Source: Embiotoca jacksoni
Taxonomy: Eukaryota > Chordata > Actinopteri > Embiotocidae
Length of the DNA stretch: 64,000 nucleotides
Assembly: GCA_022577435.1 (NCBI GenBank)
Contig: JAKOON010000019.1
Location: 2,190,259-2,254,258 of the forward strand
Reading direction: 5' to 3'
The notes under the pieces were generated by a model. The model was not told where the DNA came from and did no database searches. It worked only from the letters and a program-made list of their open reading frames with translations. The position numbers were made by a program, and so were the translations under genes. Position 1 is the stretch's first letter; each line of letters begins with the position of its first letter. Shown piece by piece: positions 11,940 to 22,955 of this stretch.

Positions 11940-12150
11940 GTCGTTATCTTACCTCCAGCATGTCCCCTAATGGGTTTACACTGGAAATCAAGCAGATTAA
12001 GAGCATTAGGGTTTAATAAATCCAGTCATGGACGTGATAAAGACGGGGCTGGGGAACCTAAGCTGCAGCCAGTCCCTCCCTGCTGGGCTCTAACATGGGA
12101 GCGCTGCTCTAATCTGGTTACCAGCGGAGGGATTTCACGCAGGGAAAAAT
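11940..12150. promoter_or_regulatory. candidate conserved non-coding element
   Basis: Unique-looking sequence with clustered TAAT-type cores (CCTAATGGG, GATTAAGAG, GCATTAGGG) and no simple-repeat content, next to noisier DNA. The style resembles developmental-gene enhancers. This is a judgement from appearance only, since conservation cannot be tested here. Confidence 0.2.
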
Positions 12151-12434
12151 GACATCACCTCTTACACTCTTACTGGTAAAGGTGAAAAACAGATGCAGTC
12201 ATGGACACGGGGAGCATTTCTATTGTCCAGAGCAGAGCGATGCGCTGAGCGTTTACAGCGGAATCAAACGACGGAAGGAAATCCACATGTCTACGGGGGA
12301 CGAAACTTAGTAAAGACTTGTAAAATAAAAAAATGTCATATGAATGCTTAAGTATCTGCTAAGTTTGTAGCCATGGCAACGATAATAATGTGGAGCCGTC
12401 GTCTTGTTTCATTTAAGCTGGTTGCCCGATTCAA

Positions 12435-12458
12435 CACACTGTCACACTGTCACACTGT
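12435..12458. repeat. 8-bp tandem repeat, three copies
   Basis: CACACTGT repeated three times head to tail. Confidence 0.9.
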
Positions 12459-12720
12459 ATCATTTAGCGAGCCGGTCTCAGACAACTCATTCAAACATGT
12501 TGCTCCCTCCAAAACAGATTTCTTGTAAAGGCCATTCCACCTCAGTAAATAGAGAGCGCCGGGGGATGAATGCCGACTGCTCTCTTGGGCCCCCAGACAA
12601 TACTGACTCCTACAATGGCTTGAGCTGGCACACAGATTTCAGTAATTAGACTGTGACTGTCGCTGGCAGGGGGCCAGGGCCGGAGCCGGAGGAAGGGGGT
12701 AAAGCCAATGTCGCCCACGC

Positions 12721-12725
12721 GCGCG

Positions 12726-12789
<64 letters not shown>
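12721..12789. repeat. (CA)n microsatellite with CG-rich left end
   Basis: A short CG/CA segment leads into a perfect CA tract of about 60 bp. Confidence 0.95.
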
Positions 12790-12791
<2 letters not shown>

Positions 12792-12884
12792 AATTCACAC
12801 ACACCCCTGTCCACACACATGCACTGAATGCCCAATGCTTTCCATGTTAGCCTCGATGAGCTACTATCCCACAACCCCTTCAGT

Positions 12885-12910
12885 CCCCCCCCCCCCCCCC
12901 CCCCCCCCCC
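12885..12910. repeat. poly(C) run, 26 bp
   Basis: Twenty-six consecutive C residues, so the minus strand carries 26 consecutive G. Length is likely unreliable in sequencing. G-quadruplex or i-motif formation is plausible. Confidence 0.9.
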
Positions 12911-13818
12911 GTTCTATTTTTGTGCTGTTTTTACGGGCCTGAGTTGGTTTTGTTTACTGTTGGGTAATTTGGGAGAGGGGTTGGGAGGAGGGGGACTGAG
13001 GGGGGGTGGCTTTTGGAGTGGGCGGTGGGGGGTAATTACAATGACGGGGAAAACAAACAGGATGGAGGGAAATGGGACTCAGCCATAGTCACATGGGAGC
13101 TATTTATTCACTATCGGTCCAATAGGATTCTTTGTTTTCTTTGCTTTAGGATGTTTCGGTGGAGGTACAGACAACAAATATACTGCGGACCAGTAAATCT
13201 GCTCAATCATTAGTGGGCAATAAAAAAAAGTGGAGTCCTCTCGGCTCGTGATGTAATGTGAAGTATTACCACGTACGTTTTGCTTATTATTTCAATTCCC
13301 AAAAAACAGATCAGTGCGCCACAGTTGAACGGGCGTCTGCAGAGTTGGTTGCACTGCAGCTGGCTTCATATCTGCTCTCCTCTCTCTCAGACTACCTCCA
13401 TGAACTCGGGCTGAACCGTCCCATTCTGCTGAGGTTTTACGACATACGTATCACGGTCGGTCACCCCAAACCAGCGCCGGTTGGCAGAGTGGCGTCGAGT
13501 GGTTAACAACACAAGACAAACTATCCAGATACGATCTTGAACTCTTGAACTTATCGCAAATACACGGCGGGCGAGCGGGCAATCAGTCTCACTCTGTCTC
13601 TTTAAATCTGTCTCTGTCTCTTTTTGTCTTCCAGGCTCACGGCAATTCAAGTTGGCAGTGAATTCTCTGGCCCAGACAGACAAATAAAAAAATGAGGAAC
13701 CTGTATGTCTATGTTGTTACAGTGATGTTTCATTGCAAACATCCTGGCTGTTTTAATGAGTTAAAGTGGGCGAGAGTCTGGACAACGTCTTACCCACTCC
13801 AGCCTGGCGTTTTCCCCC
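12911..13818. other. non-genic stretch
   Basis: G-rich up to about 13040 (several GGGG blocks), then ordinary sequence. An 82-codon frame at 13258-13506 has no recognisable family features and is not called. Confidence 0.45.
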
Positions 13819-13851
13819 GGGGGGGGTGGGGGGGGGGGGGTGGGGGGGGGG
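13819..13851. repeat. G-run tract, 33 bp with two T interruptions
   Basis: Three long G blocks separated by single T residues. A strong G-quadruplex candidate on the plus strand, and a likely sequencing-error hotspot. Confidence 0.9.
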
Positions 13852-14186
13852 TTGTCGGCAATCCCCGGCTCTCACGCACCCCCTGGATTAGAACATTAGA
13901 CATCACAAGTAGGGAACAAGACAGAAATACGGTCAGTGTGTGCGACCCCTCCTCCACCCCCGCTGACCCCGAGGTCCTCCGCTCAGCGGTGACCTCTGCT
14001 CACCCTCAGCTCCGCTCGCAGGGATCGGCTTCTCCTGTCCGTCGCTGACGCACAGAGGCGACGGCTGCAGTTTGTGCAGATAAATATAAACAAGGACAAT
14101 TAGATTCACAGAGAATTTCTTTGTTGACAAGATTTTACCCAGAATTTCAGATGAAAAGTTGATTCCTGGTTGCCAGGGTAACGGGT

Positions 14187-14480
14187 GTGGGTAAACTACT
14201 TAAGCTAATTGCTGATAGTCCGTTTAACGTGCTGGCAGGAATTGTCAAATGTCACGTCACGTCTTCCCCTGTAGTCTTTCCTCTTTCTCTCCCTTCACAA
14301 TCACTTCTCTCACCTATTTGCACCACAAACCCAATTAATGTTTGCGGCACAGGCCCTCGTGTAGCAGTGTTGACCAGCGGCTGTATTAATTCAATGTCAT
14401 GCTGCAGCATTGGAACAATGGAAGCTGTGGCAGCTGGGCCTCTGAGAGCAAGAAACAAGAGACCTTGTCTCTCTTTTTCT
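14187..14480. promoter_or_regulatory. candidate conserved non-coding element
   Basis: Unique-looking sequence with CCAATTAATG and TATTAATTC homeodomain-like cores and GGAACAATGG, a SOX-type core. No simple repeats interrupt it. Recognised by appearance only. Confidence 0.2.
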
Positions 14481-16189
14481 CCGACTCTCGTTCTGTTTTT
14501 GTCCTCTCGACAACTTGGCTCACGTGGTTCTCACACCCTGAAACCTCATGCTTTCAATCACACCCGTGAGGTTTGAGTACGTTACAATGAGCACCAGCTC
14601 CCTGCAGTCTGCAGAGCCAAGTCATGCTGCTGTTGCTGCATCGGGACAAGGAGGTTTGTGTTTGGATTAATGCGATAATCAGCACAGAGAATGCACGTTG
14701 GGATTATTTTCATGTTGTATGCACCTCGTGATCTTGTCGGTGTTTGTAAACAAGGCGTAACAAGTATATAATATAAATAGACATCATGCGTAATTTGCTG
14801 TAACGCTGCTGAAGTTTTGATGCATAGTTTGTAAACAGTCTGATGTGTTTACACGGATGGTTTTATCCACAGTAAGCCTGTTTATTCAAAGTGCTTTACT
14901 GTTTGGTAAAGTGTTGATGCCGGAGGGCTGAACTTCTACGAATTACCAATAAAGGGTTAATGACTTGACCTTTGGCGACTCTCTGGGTAAATCAAGCCTG
15001 GCAATCCCCCGCAAAAAGTGGCACTTCATCTGCACAGCTTAGAGTCCTCCCCTTCCCCCAATAACTTCCCGACTACCTCCGTGTAACATCTACCCGACAC
15101 CCCGCGGCCAGCCTCTTTATCTGCTGCGCTGCTACAAACACCTTTATACTGGTGAGTCCATAAATCGACCCCAATCCCTCAGTGCCCAAAGGCCTGTGAG
15201 GAGGTGTCAGCCAGAGTTCAATCACATGCTTAAGCTGCCATGATTTACCTGTCGAAGCAAGAAGCCACCATAAAACAGCTCCTATGCGTTATGTCCATTC
15301 CCTGAGACGTCACGATACTCGGCTTTGTGTACATTCAACCCCTTTTGAAAACGGGATCCGAGAGCGCTGAATTCAAGTTTTTCTGAAATTTGAAAGACCT
15401 ACAGAGCCTTTGCACAGGTTATATTTCTTTTGATTAGTGTAATGCGTTTCATTTGCAGCTGGCAGCATGTCACCAATAGTAAAACGGGTCAAACAAGATT
15501 TTCTCTGGCAACTAAGAGGAAACAAGATACAGAGGATGATACGCAAGAGTGTTGCAATGACTTTTGGTTCAAGCAAACACTCCCAGTTCAGAGAGTGCAC
15601 CTGCCATTCATCAGTTCTACAGCTTTGTCAGATAACATCGAATCTTTATAAGAAAGTAGAATAAACCTGTAATGATTCCAAAATCAATTGTAATCATTTA
15701 GACAAGAAACAAGAAAAGAATCTGCTGTAGGGTTTGTTTTGCCTTTGAGGTGATCACTGATAAACTGAAGCCAGAGATGGATGGGATGATGTTGGTTTGG
15801 ATTTTGGGCTACTGGCTGTCCAAAGCCTTCTGATCGTCCATACTGGAGCCATGCCTGATGATCATCGGATTGCACAGAGAAAAGATCAGTAGATTAGATC
15901 CACTATACTCAGACTGACAGGGTTTGTGTAGCGATTGCTGATTTAACCGTGTGCACTGACCTTTTAGCTACGGCTTCTTTTTTTCATAGCCTCCGTATTT
16001 AATCAGAGCCTCTGCTTAGTAGAATTACAGTAAAACACATTATGTCTCTTACGCTGCCTGCCTCTCTCTTTCTCTCGTTGTTATCCTCTGGTGCGTCCGA
16101 GCTCGATCTGCAGAGTTAAACTAAACAAGCTGATGTCTTCCTGGCCAGCTATTACTGCTGGAGGAAGCCAGCAGAGGCTCCGGTCTGAG

Positions 16190-16380
16190 GTAATCACGCC
16201 ACCGGGATAATTGCACTCTGTAAAACACTAACTGGATGTTTATATCCAGGCCCAGAGGGAAGTCATTAATGCCATCTTAATCAAGGGTAATAAAGCTCTT
16301 TTCTGCCTTTCGGGATGGAACGACCTTGACTTGATCTCTGACGCGACGCATGGGTCAATTAAAAGACTCTATCGTTGGCC
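16190..16380. promoter_or_regulatory. candidate conserved non-coding element
   Basis: A repeat-free patch with GTCATTAATGCC, CTTAATCAAGG and GTCAATTAAAAG cores, typical in style of vertebrate developmental enhancers. Conservation is untested. Confidence 0.2.
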
Positions 16381-16583
16381 AAACATGTTTTCACAGCCAC
16401 AAACAGCATTAGGTTTCAGCCTCACCTCTGTGTCTTGATCTTTGGCACAAAGGAAATCAGATGATGGGTATTGTCAAAGTATACTTGCCTGCACTGGCAT
16501 ACATGCAGGATTATGTGTTTTCTTAAACTAGTTAATCATTTCTCTGCCAAACCAAAAACAAACTCCACCCACCTTCCTACCTA

Positions 16584-16585
<2 letters not shown>

Positions 16586-16644
<59 letters not shown>

Positions 16645-16671
16645 CCACACACACACACAACCACACAACCA
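16586..16671. repeat. (CA)n microsatellite, compound
   Basis: A perfect CA tract to 16643, continuing as CA blocks interrupted by ACC to about 16671. Confidence 0.95.
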
Positions 16672-17023
16672 CAACCCTCTTCTCTTGAGATACTCCTTTC
16701 ACTGTGGCAACATCTGTAAACAACAAAGTAGAGAACGATGAATAATTCATCAACAGGTCCTCTGTAACTTTTCCATCCGCACAGTGCTACGATAAATAAT
16801 TCTGGGCACAATGATGGTGGAAAATGATTAAGCGAGACGAGCATTTCTAATTAGTTGCCTCGACCACTGCGGCAGGAAAAACAACCTGCCAGGGTTAGAC
16901 CAACCCAGTCACACAGTGACTGTAGCTTCGGCTTAGAAAGAATAACAGTGGGTCAGAGAGGGAGCGAAGGAGCGCACACTGATATGAGTAATGGCAAACA
17001 GCTGCTCGGGCCAGCCGCTAAAA

Positions 17024-17134
<111 letters not shown>

Positions 17135-17289
17135 TAACAGGCGTGTATGTGCGTGCATGTGGCTGTACTAAAACTACAATTGGCTGCAAGCTTCATTTCA
17201 TAGATGAAAGTATAGATTGAATTAAATAGATAAGACAGTTTCATAATTAGTGCTGCAGTGTTGCAGTGCACCCTTATGTGGCTCCATTT

Positions 17290-17400
17290 TCCAATAATGG
17301 AAGAAGTACTTTAAGTAAAAGGAGCAAAAATACTTTACTACAAATAAATGTACTGTTTTTGAAATGTTACTCAAACATGTCCTGTGGAGTTTTACTGTAA
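17290..17400 (+). repeat. fragment of a dispersed percomorph repeat
   Basis: The block with GAAGTACTTTAAGTAAAAG, GAGCAAAAATACTTTACTAC and AAATGTACTG matches, from memory, an abundant teleost interspersed repeat rich in AGTACTT/AAGTAAAAGT motifs. A differently preserved piece of the same type lies near 55650. Edges are approximate. Confidence 0.45.
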
Positions 17401-18289
17401 AGGTACGAACACAATTCTGAATCCATTTTCTTCCTCATAAAACATTTCCAGAGCTATTTTTTTTAGATTTTAAACTCCTGCAGTGTTTACATTGATTTTA
17501 ACTCCAACCTCTTGCAGCCTCCACTAAAGATCCACTTTCTCCCTTAACAAGAAGTCCGACAAATGTTTCTAATAATGGAAAGTTTACACATCGACATTCG
17601 CACGTCATCCGATGTAACTGCTGTCCGTTGGCTAAAAGCGTCGTAGTAAGAAAACCTTGAGCGGAGTTGAAAAGCCTTGAATAAAAGGTTGGTTTTTTTT
17701 GTATTTGTATTTAGTGTTATGACTGAACTGTGAGGCTACACGTCGGGACGTTTCCAATGGCCCGAGGGTTGTTATGAATTATTCATACGTACAATTGTTG
17801 GCTAAAATATGTGTAAAAAAACTTTCAAAAGATGTGTTAAAGACCTCGAGAAGAGGGCCAACAGAGACCGCAGATGTAGAGGGCCCAGAATCTGGAGCTA
17901 AACCTTGTTGTTGGAGAAATGTGGTGCAGTGGAGGTATAAAGATGGAAACAAATGGAAAGTACCACAAAATGACATTGAAATGCAAACCCTGAGTAAATG
18001 TAATTAGATCAGACTTTCAATGGCTGCTGTTTTCATTCACAGCACTGCTGTAGCTAAATGAAAAGACAATCTATTTACAGTGAAATTATGTAAAAATGCT
18101 GGTTTCGGGCTGCAGTTTCATCTCTTTCTGTGTTCAGCTGTCGGCTGGAACCCCGCGGAAAAGTCCAAAGTTCCAGTAACAGGATCTGGAGAGGTAGGGT
18201 CTGGACCCCAGGCAGCAAAAACAATCATCTGGCTTCTACTGGGAGTTAGGAGCCAGTCCTCCGCCAAAGATAACAACTCTCTCATCAAC
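17401..18289. other. non-genic stretch
   Basis: AT-rich to mixed sequence. No gene or repeat structure is recognised. Confidence 0.45.
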
Positions 18290-18345
18290 CACGGGAGAGA
18301 GAGGGGGAGAGAGAGAGAGAGAGAAAGAGAGAGCAGCGAGGGGGA
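18290..18345. repeat. polypurine (GA)n tract
   Basis: GGGAGAGA and GA blocks, nearly pure purine over about 55 bp. Confidence 0.85.
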
Positions 18346-18560
18346 GGAAAAGTGTTTATCTCTTGTGTGTTGTGTAGGTGGCTATCAGCGTTTACGGCGA
18401 TGCCTCACTTGCGGGATGGAAACGTTGCAGGGGATCATGTGCAACCACAAAAGTCAGCCTCGTGACCTTTTGTTCTGTCACTCAGAGGAACACACAAACT
18501 GTCAAACAATAAAAGCAGCAACAGGAGGTATCTCTCACTGCCACTGCCGACATCCTCCGT

Positions 18561-18637
<77 letters not shown>
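18561..18637. repeat. (CG)n/(CA)n microsatellite
   Basis: A short CG alternating segment leads into about 68 bp of perfect CA. The whole tract is alternating purine-pyrimidine and Z-DNA-prone. Confidence 0.95.
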
Positions 18638-18940
18638 CCGTACCCACACCAAAAGAAGGAAAACAAGGTTTATCGAGGACGTCGCTTTTTCTGGGAATGA
18701 AGAGCAGTCTGTTTGCATCCTCACAGCTCACACCAGACGCCTATCTGTCGGTTAATGTTGTAAAAAAGGATGATAAGGTCAACACATCATGGAGGCTATA
18801 AAAAAAGCTATAAACACGCATGAGGACGTGGTGACTGTGCATGTTTCTGGATGGAGACTTCTCAAAACAAACACAGATGTAAGCAAGCAAACAAACACAA
18901 CAAAATCCTGTTTTCTTTAAAATCTCTTTCCCTAAATATA

Positions 18941-18943
<3 letters not shown>

Positions 18944-18997
<54 letters not shown>
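18944..18997. repeat. (TG)n microsatellite, 54 bp
   Basis: A perfect TG tract. With the CA tract about 310 bp upstream it forms a potential inverted pair. Confidence 0.95.
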
Positions 18998-18998
<1 letters not shown>

Positions 18999-19120
18999 TT
19001 TCAGTCTAACTAAAGGGATTAGGAAGGCCTGTCTTAAATATTCTGTCTGGTTTCCCCTGAGGCTCTCTGGTGAGGACAGATCCCTGCTGGAGACCGACTC
19101 TTGTTTGTATGAATCACAGC

Positions 19121-19123
19121 GTG

Positions 19124-19162
<39 letters not shown>
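19121..19162. repeat. (GT)n microsatellite, interrupted
   Basis: Two GT tracts separated by a TTT interruption. Confidence 0.95.
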
Positions 19163-19163
<1 letters not shown>

Positions 19164-20800
19164 ATCCTGTGTGTTTATTTGTATCGGACTTTGTTAGTGC
19201 CTGCCACTAGCTCGTTTGCCTCGCTGTCCATCTTTTCCCTATTCCACAGATTTCACCCTTATTTTGGTGTCTTTCCGGCCGACCTGAGTCCGTGTCGTTT
19301 CCATTCATCACCAAAGCGTCTAGTCGTCACTTCTGATTGTCTGAGTCGCATCCAAAGCTGCTGTAAAACTCACCTGCCACCCAACACCAGCGCTTACGTG
19401 TTATTGAGCGACTGCTGTTCGGCTACCGTTTAAGAAGAATTACTGAGAGCACTTTAACAAAATATCACAAGTGGCACTTATTTATTTTGCCCGAGTGCCG
19501 ACGAAAGCGGCCGCCGTTTGGATTTTTAAAAGGACCTGATTACCCAGAAATCAGTAAAGTCAACACCGCTTGTTTCTGAGATGCCTGTCTGTTAGCAGCT
19601 GGAGGCGGGAAAGGCATCTCTCAGCAGCCTGTTCACATATTGTTCCGTCCAGTATTCTCTGGACGGACTCCAGTTTTATGTCCTGACATTATGAACTAAA
19701 GTCATGATTGATTGTTGTGAACTCACCACCGCTGCCAGTATTGTGAATGCAATTTTGTCAAACTTTTCCCTGTTGAACTCCCACTTGGAGATTTACAGTA
19801 GATCAAAAAAAAAAAAAAGGGCTGAATTATTAAATAAACATCTTCAATCTCAGGGCTGCATCTCTCTCCCCCCAGGAATTACAGTGATTATTTCACTTTG
19901 TGTCACTTAGTGGCTCTCGGTCGTCCTGTAAAGCACAACCTCTAATGGCTTTCTGCTTAAGTGTAGCTGACGAAAGAAAATTCTGACACTCCTCACGTAG
20001 AGAGAATAAAAGGTTGTTAAGAGTTCAGCAGTCGGACAGACGGAGGTAGAACAGGGTGGTGTTGTGAGAAATCTCTGTGGTCGAGAAACACCGATGGTGA
20101 ATGTGTGTGTCTGTCTGTCTATGCGTGTCCTCAGCAGAGGCAAATGCGACCCAGTTAAGTTGCATCCTGCTGCAGCTGACACAGAAAGACTCTAATCTCC
20201 CCTGTGGATCTGCAGGGCCTCTGATGAAGGGGTAAAGTCTGCGGTTATTTCTGCCTTTCATCGCGTCTCAACCTTCGAAGCCACGGATCCCCTGACCCGA
20301 CGATGACTTTGACGCTACGCAGTCTCGATGGTGAAGATCATTCGTTTATCGTGACACTTTGCTCTGTAGATCTGACGGTGAGATCTCAGTCTGTACAATT
20401 TATCATGATTCAGACTGAGTCACGGTGTATTTAACCCCCCCACCCCCACTCCCACCCAGCCACCCCGACCTCATCACAGACACACTGCATACAACATCAC
20501 AGGCGGCACAATGTTGAGTTATTGTACAGGGACACAGTGAGTGTTTTCAGCTCGACTGCAAAATGGATCACAGCAGTCAGTACGAAATGACTTAATGACT
20601 TTTACAATATTGGTGAATCTTTGCTCAGATTTGGAACAAGCTTTCCTGAACAACACCTGTGGTCTGTTTCTGTTCATTTCATGAGTGCCAGGTCACAGTG
20701 TTCAGGTTCGGGCCGTGGCTGCTGAGAGGATTTGTCATTACAGCAGGGACGCATCCTGCTGACTGACTGACCCTGGAGGAACGTGTCATAGTTTAATTTT
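19163..20800. other. non-genic stretch left of the satellite complex
   Basis: Mixed-composition DNA with a poly(A) run near 19805 and a C-rich patch near 20435. No gene is recognised. Sequence changes abruptly into 38-bp monomers at about 20.80 kb. Confidence 0.5.
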
Positions 20801-21012
20801 ACTGACTTTTTTTTTATCACTTTTTGGACGACATGTTATAGTGTGACTTATTTTCATATTTTAGACGACATGCTACAGTATGACTTTTTTGTGATATTTC
20901 GGACGACATGTTATAGTATGACTTTTTTATTACATTTTGGACGACATGCTATAGTAAGACTTTTTTGTCACTTTTTGGACATGTTATAGTATGACTTTTT
21001 TATCACTTTTTG
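20801..21012 (+). repeat. left-edge degenerate satellite monomers
   Basis: About five to six variant copies of the GACGACATGCTATAGTATGAC-type monomer with edge-specific differences (TTTCGGACGAC, TCACTTTTTGGAC, one copy lacking part of the core). More diverged than monomers in the array interior, as expected for the rim of a satellite. Confidence 0.85.
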
Positions 21013-21661
21013 GACGACATGCTATAAGTATGACTTCCGTTGAAGCTATGTCATGCAATACAATGGTGCAGTTGTCAGTGTCTACGTCTTACAATCTAGA
21101 GGTCCTTGGTTCGATCCCGGCCTGGGACTTTCTATGTGGAATTTGCATGTTCCTGCATAATTAATAATATAAAAGTAAAATATGTCGTCCAAAATATGGA
21201 GGACTAACTTATGCATGTAGTCCATGATGTAAATCAAACATCATGTATGCAGTCGTAAATGTAACAAAGTCACACTCCAAGCAAGAACATGCAATCCACC
21301 ACAGACAGAGTTCCAAGCCCCTGATCGAAGCGAGTACTTCCTGATAGTGAGATGACGACACGAGGGACTGCAAAGTTGTGTGGCCTTTAGTGCATGTTTG
21401 TCTGACTTACATAACTTATATGACTTTTAAACATTTTATGGCAGAAGGTACCATGGTGGAGTGGTTAGTGTTGTTGCCTTCCAGTCAGAAGGTTCCAGGT
21501 TCAATTCTTGCCCTTGACGTGACTTTCCATCTTGCATGTTAATGTCATCATTTCCAGAGCGAGGCTCGAACCTGGAACCTTCTGACTGGGAGGCAACCAT
21601 GCCAACAGCTGCACCACTCTGCTGGCTACTTTAACGAAAGTCATACTTATAGCATGTCGTC
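21013..21661 (+). mobile_element. foldback element copy 1 (deleted form, 649 bp)
   Basis: The copy starts with GACGACATGCTATAAGTATG and ends with the inverted complement (CATACTTATAGCATGTCGTC). The left arm carries a tRNA-like module (B-box match GGTTCGATCCC), then an inverted copy of that module, then a second tRNA-like module with a TGGTGGAGTGG A-box. The right arm is shortened. Sequence homologous to the fourth module (GAACCTTCTGACTGGGAGGC) joins directly to the last few bases of the sixth (ACAGCTGCACCACTCTGCTGGC). It lacks about 330 bp present in copies 2-4. The junction lies within homologous tRNA-like modules, so recombination between them is a simple explanation. The copy is also the most diverged internally. 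Confidence 0.75.
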
Positions 21662-21740
21662 AGAAATAGCACGTATATCATATTTCTTTAATGTTGTCCA
21701 AAATGTGATAAAAAGTCATACCATAGCATGTTGTCCAAAG
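21662..21740 (-). repeat. inverted monomers right of copy 1
   Basis: The segment contains AAAAAGTCATACCATAGCATG and TTGTCCAAAATGTGAT, the reverse complement of the satellite monomer. Orientation switches at about 21740 to direct monomers. Confidence 0.8.
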
Positions 21741-22023
21741 TATGACATCATATTTTGAACGACATGCTATAGTATGACTTTTTGGTCATATTTTGGACGA
21801 CATGCTATAGTATGACTTTTTGGTCATATTTTGGACGACATGCTATAGTATGACTTTTTGGTCATATTTTGGACGACATGCTACAGCATGACTTTTTGGT
21901 CATATTTTGGACGACATGCTATAGTATGACTTTTTGGTCATATTTTGAACGACATGCTACAGCATGACTTTTTGGTCATATTTTGGACGACATGCTACAG
22001 TATGACTTTTTGGTCATATTTTG
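21741..22023 (+). repeat. seven direct monomers of the GGTCATATTTTGG subtype
   Basis: Seven head-to-tail 38-bp monomers with the subtype signature TTTTTGGTCATATTTTGG. This signature occurs between the foldback elements and is replaced in the main array by ATGATATTTTGG and ATCATATTTTAG types. Confidence 0.85.
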
Positions 22024-22070
22024 GACGACATTCTATAAGTATGACTTCCGTTGAAGTTATGTCGTGCAGC

Positions 22071-22165
22071 ACAATGGTGCAGTTGTCAGTGTCGTCGTCT
22101 CACAATCTCGAGGTCCCCGGTTCGATCCCGGCCTGGGACTTTCTATGTGGAATTTGCATGTTCCT
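22071..22165 (+). repeat. tRNA-like module 1 with A and B boxes
   Basis: TGGTGCAGTTG at 22075-22085 fits the Pol III A-box pattern TRGYNNARNNG. GGTTCGATCCC at 22119-22129 fits the B-box GGTTCRANYCC, at ordinary tRNA spacing. It continues into CTTTCTATGTGGAATTTGCATG, similar to a widespread teleost tRNA-like repeat tail. No foldable acceptor or anticodon arm was found, so it is not a tRNA gene. Confidence 0.65.
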
Positions 22166-22297
22166 GCATAGTAATAAGTAAATTAAAATATGTCATCCGT
22201 AACATGGACGACTAACTTATGCATGTTATCATGCATGTAGTCCATGATGTAAATCAAACATCATGCATATAGTCGTAAATGTGACAAAGTCACACTT

Positions 22298-22402
22298 CAA
22301 GCAAGAACATGCAATCCACCACAGACAGAGTTCCAAGCCCCTGATCGAAACGAGTACTTCCTGATAGTGAGACAACGACACGAGCAACTGCGGAGTTGTG
22401 TG
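22298..22402 (-). repeat. tRNA-like module 2 (inverted relative of module 1)
   Basis: Read on the minus strand it aligns with module 1: CAGTTGCTCGTGTCGTTGTC, then TTTCGATCAGGGG in place of the B box, then GGTGGATTGCATGTTC. Together modules 1 and 2 form an inner hairpin within the left arm. The B box is weak here. Confidence 0.55.
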
Positions 22403-22462
22403 GCCTTTAGTGCATGTTTGTCTGACTTACATAACTTATATGACTTTTAAACATTTTATGGC

Positions 22463-22545
22463 AGAAGGTACCGTGGTGGAGTGGTTAGTGTTGTCGTCTT
22501 CCAGTCAGAAGGTTCTAGGTTCGATTCTTGCCCTTGACGTGACTT
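22463..22545 (+). repeat. tRNA-like module 3
   Basis: The A-box match TGGTGGAGTGG lies at 22474-22484 and the B-box-like GGTTCGATTCT at 22518-22528. The sequence between (TTAGTGTTGTCGTCTTCCAG) resembles the D-to-anticodon part of the widespread teleost tRNA-like repeat. Confidence 0.6.
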
Positions 22546-22574
22546 TCCATCTTGCATGTTAATGTCATCATTTC

Positions 22575-22640
22575 CAGAGCGAGGCTCGAACCTGGAACCT
22601 TCTGACTGGGAGGCAACCGTGACAACCACCGCACTGTTGA
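22575..22640 (-). repeat. tRNA-like module 4, inverted partner of module 3
   Basis: On the minus strand, GGTTCGAGCCT (plus 22582-22592) is the B-box counterpart. It is preceded by TCCCAGTCAGAAGGTTCCAG, nearly identical to module 3. The A-box region is degenerate. Modules 3 and 4 flank the palindrome centre. Confidence 0.6.
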
Positions 22641-22695
22641 TCCCTCTTCCCTAACATGTTTAAAAGTCATGTAAGTCAGACAAGCATGCAATAAA

Positions 22696-22770
22696 GGCAG
22701 CAAAATGGTGCAGTTCCAAGCCAGCGCTGACAGGGGGCCTGGAACTTTGTGTGTGGAGGATTCTTGTTGA
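22696..22770 (+). repeat. tRNA-like module 5 (remnant)
   Basis: It retains AATGGTGCAGTTCCAAGCC and GGCCTGGAACTTTGTGTGTG, related to the ends of module 1, but lacks a clear B box. Its position mirrors module 2 in the right arm. Confidence 0.45.
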
Positions 22771-22859
22771 ATGAAATGTTTTACATTATGGACAACAGGC
22801 ATAAGTTAGTCATCCATGTTATGGACGATAAACTGGACTTTTAAGTTATTAGTTTTGCA

Positions 22860-22955
22860 GAAGGATGCAAATACAACATAGTCTGTCAGAGGCAGGAATT
22901 GAACCAATGACCTTCGGACTGCGAGACAACAACGCTGACAGCTGCGCCACCCTGC
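22860..22955 (-). repeat. tRNA-like module 6 with intact A and B boxes
   Basis: On the minus strand, the A-box TGGCGCAGCTG (plus 22939-22949) and B-box GGTTCAATTCC (plus 22895-22905) both fit consensus. This is the best-preserved Pol III promoter pair in the element. It mirrors module 1 at the other end of the palindrome. Confidence 0.65.

Larger units (their letters stand above)
9842..12434. other. non-genic stretch with CpG-rich and conserved-looking patches
   Basis: No gene is recognised. A CpG-rich patch (11400-11575) and a homeodomain-site-like patch (11940-12150) are listed separately. The rest is ordinary mixed sequence. Confidence 0.45.
13852..16585. other. non-genic stretch with conserved-looking patches
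   Basis: No gene is recognised. Candidate non-coding elements at 14187-14480 and 16190-16380 are listed separately. The rest is unique-looking, mixed-composition DNA. Confidence 0.45.

Noticed and set aside
18080..18700. 206-codon plus-strand open frame
   Set aside because: It includes a GA tract (Arg-Glu) and a CA tract (His-Thr). The rest has no recognisable domain.
22071..22165. Functional tRNA genes in the foldback elements
   Set aside because: A and B boxes are present, but no acceptor-stem pairing or proper anticodon arm was found. The modules are treated as tRNA-like repeats.
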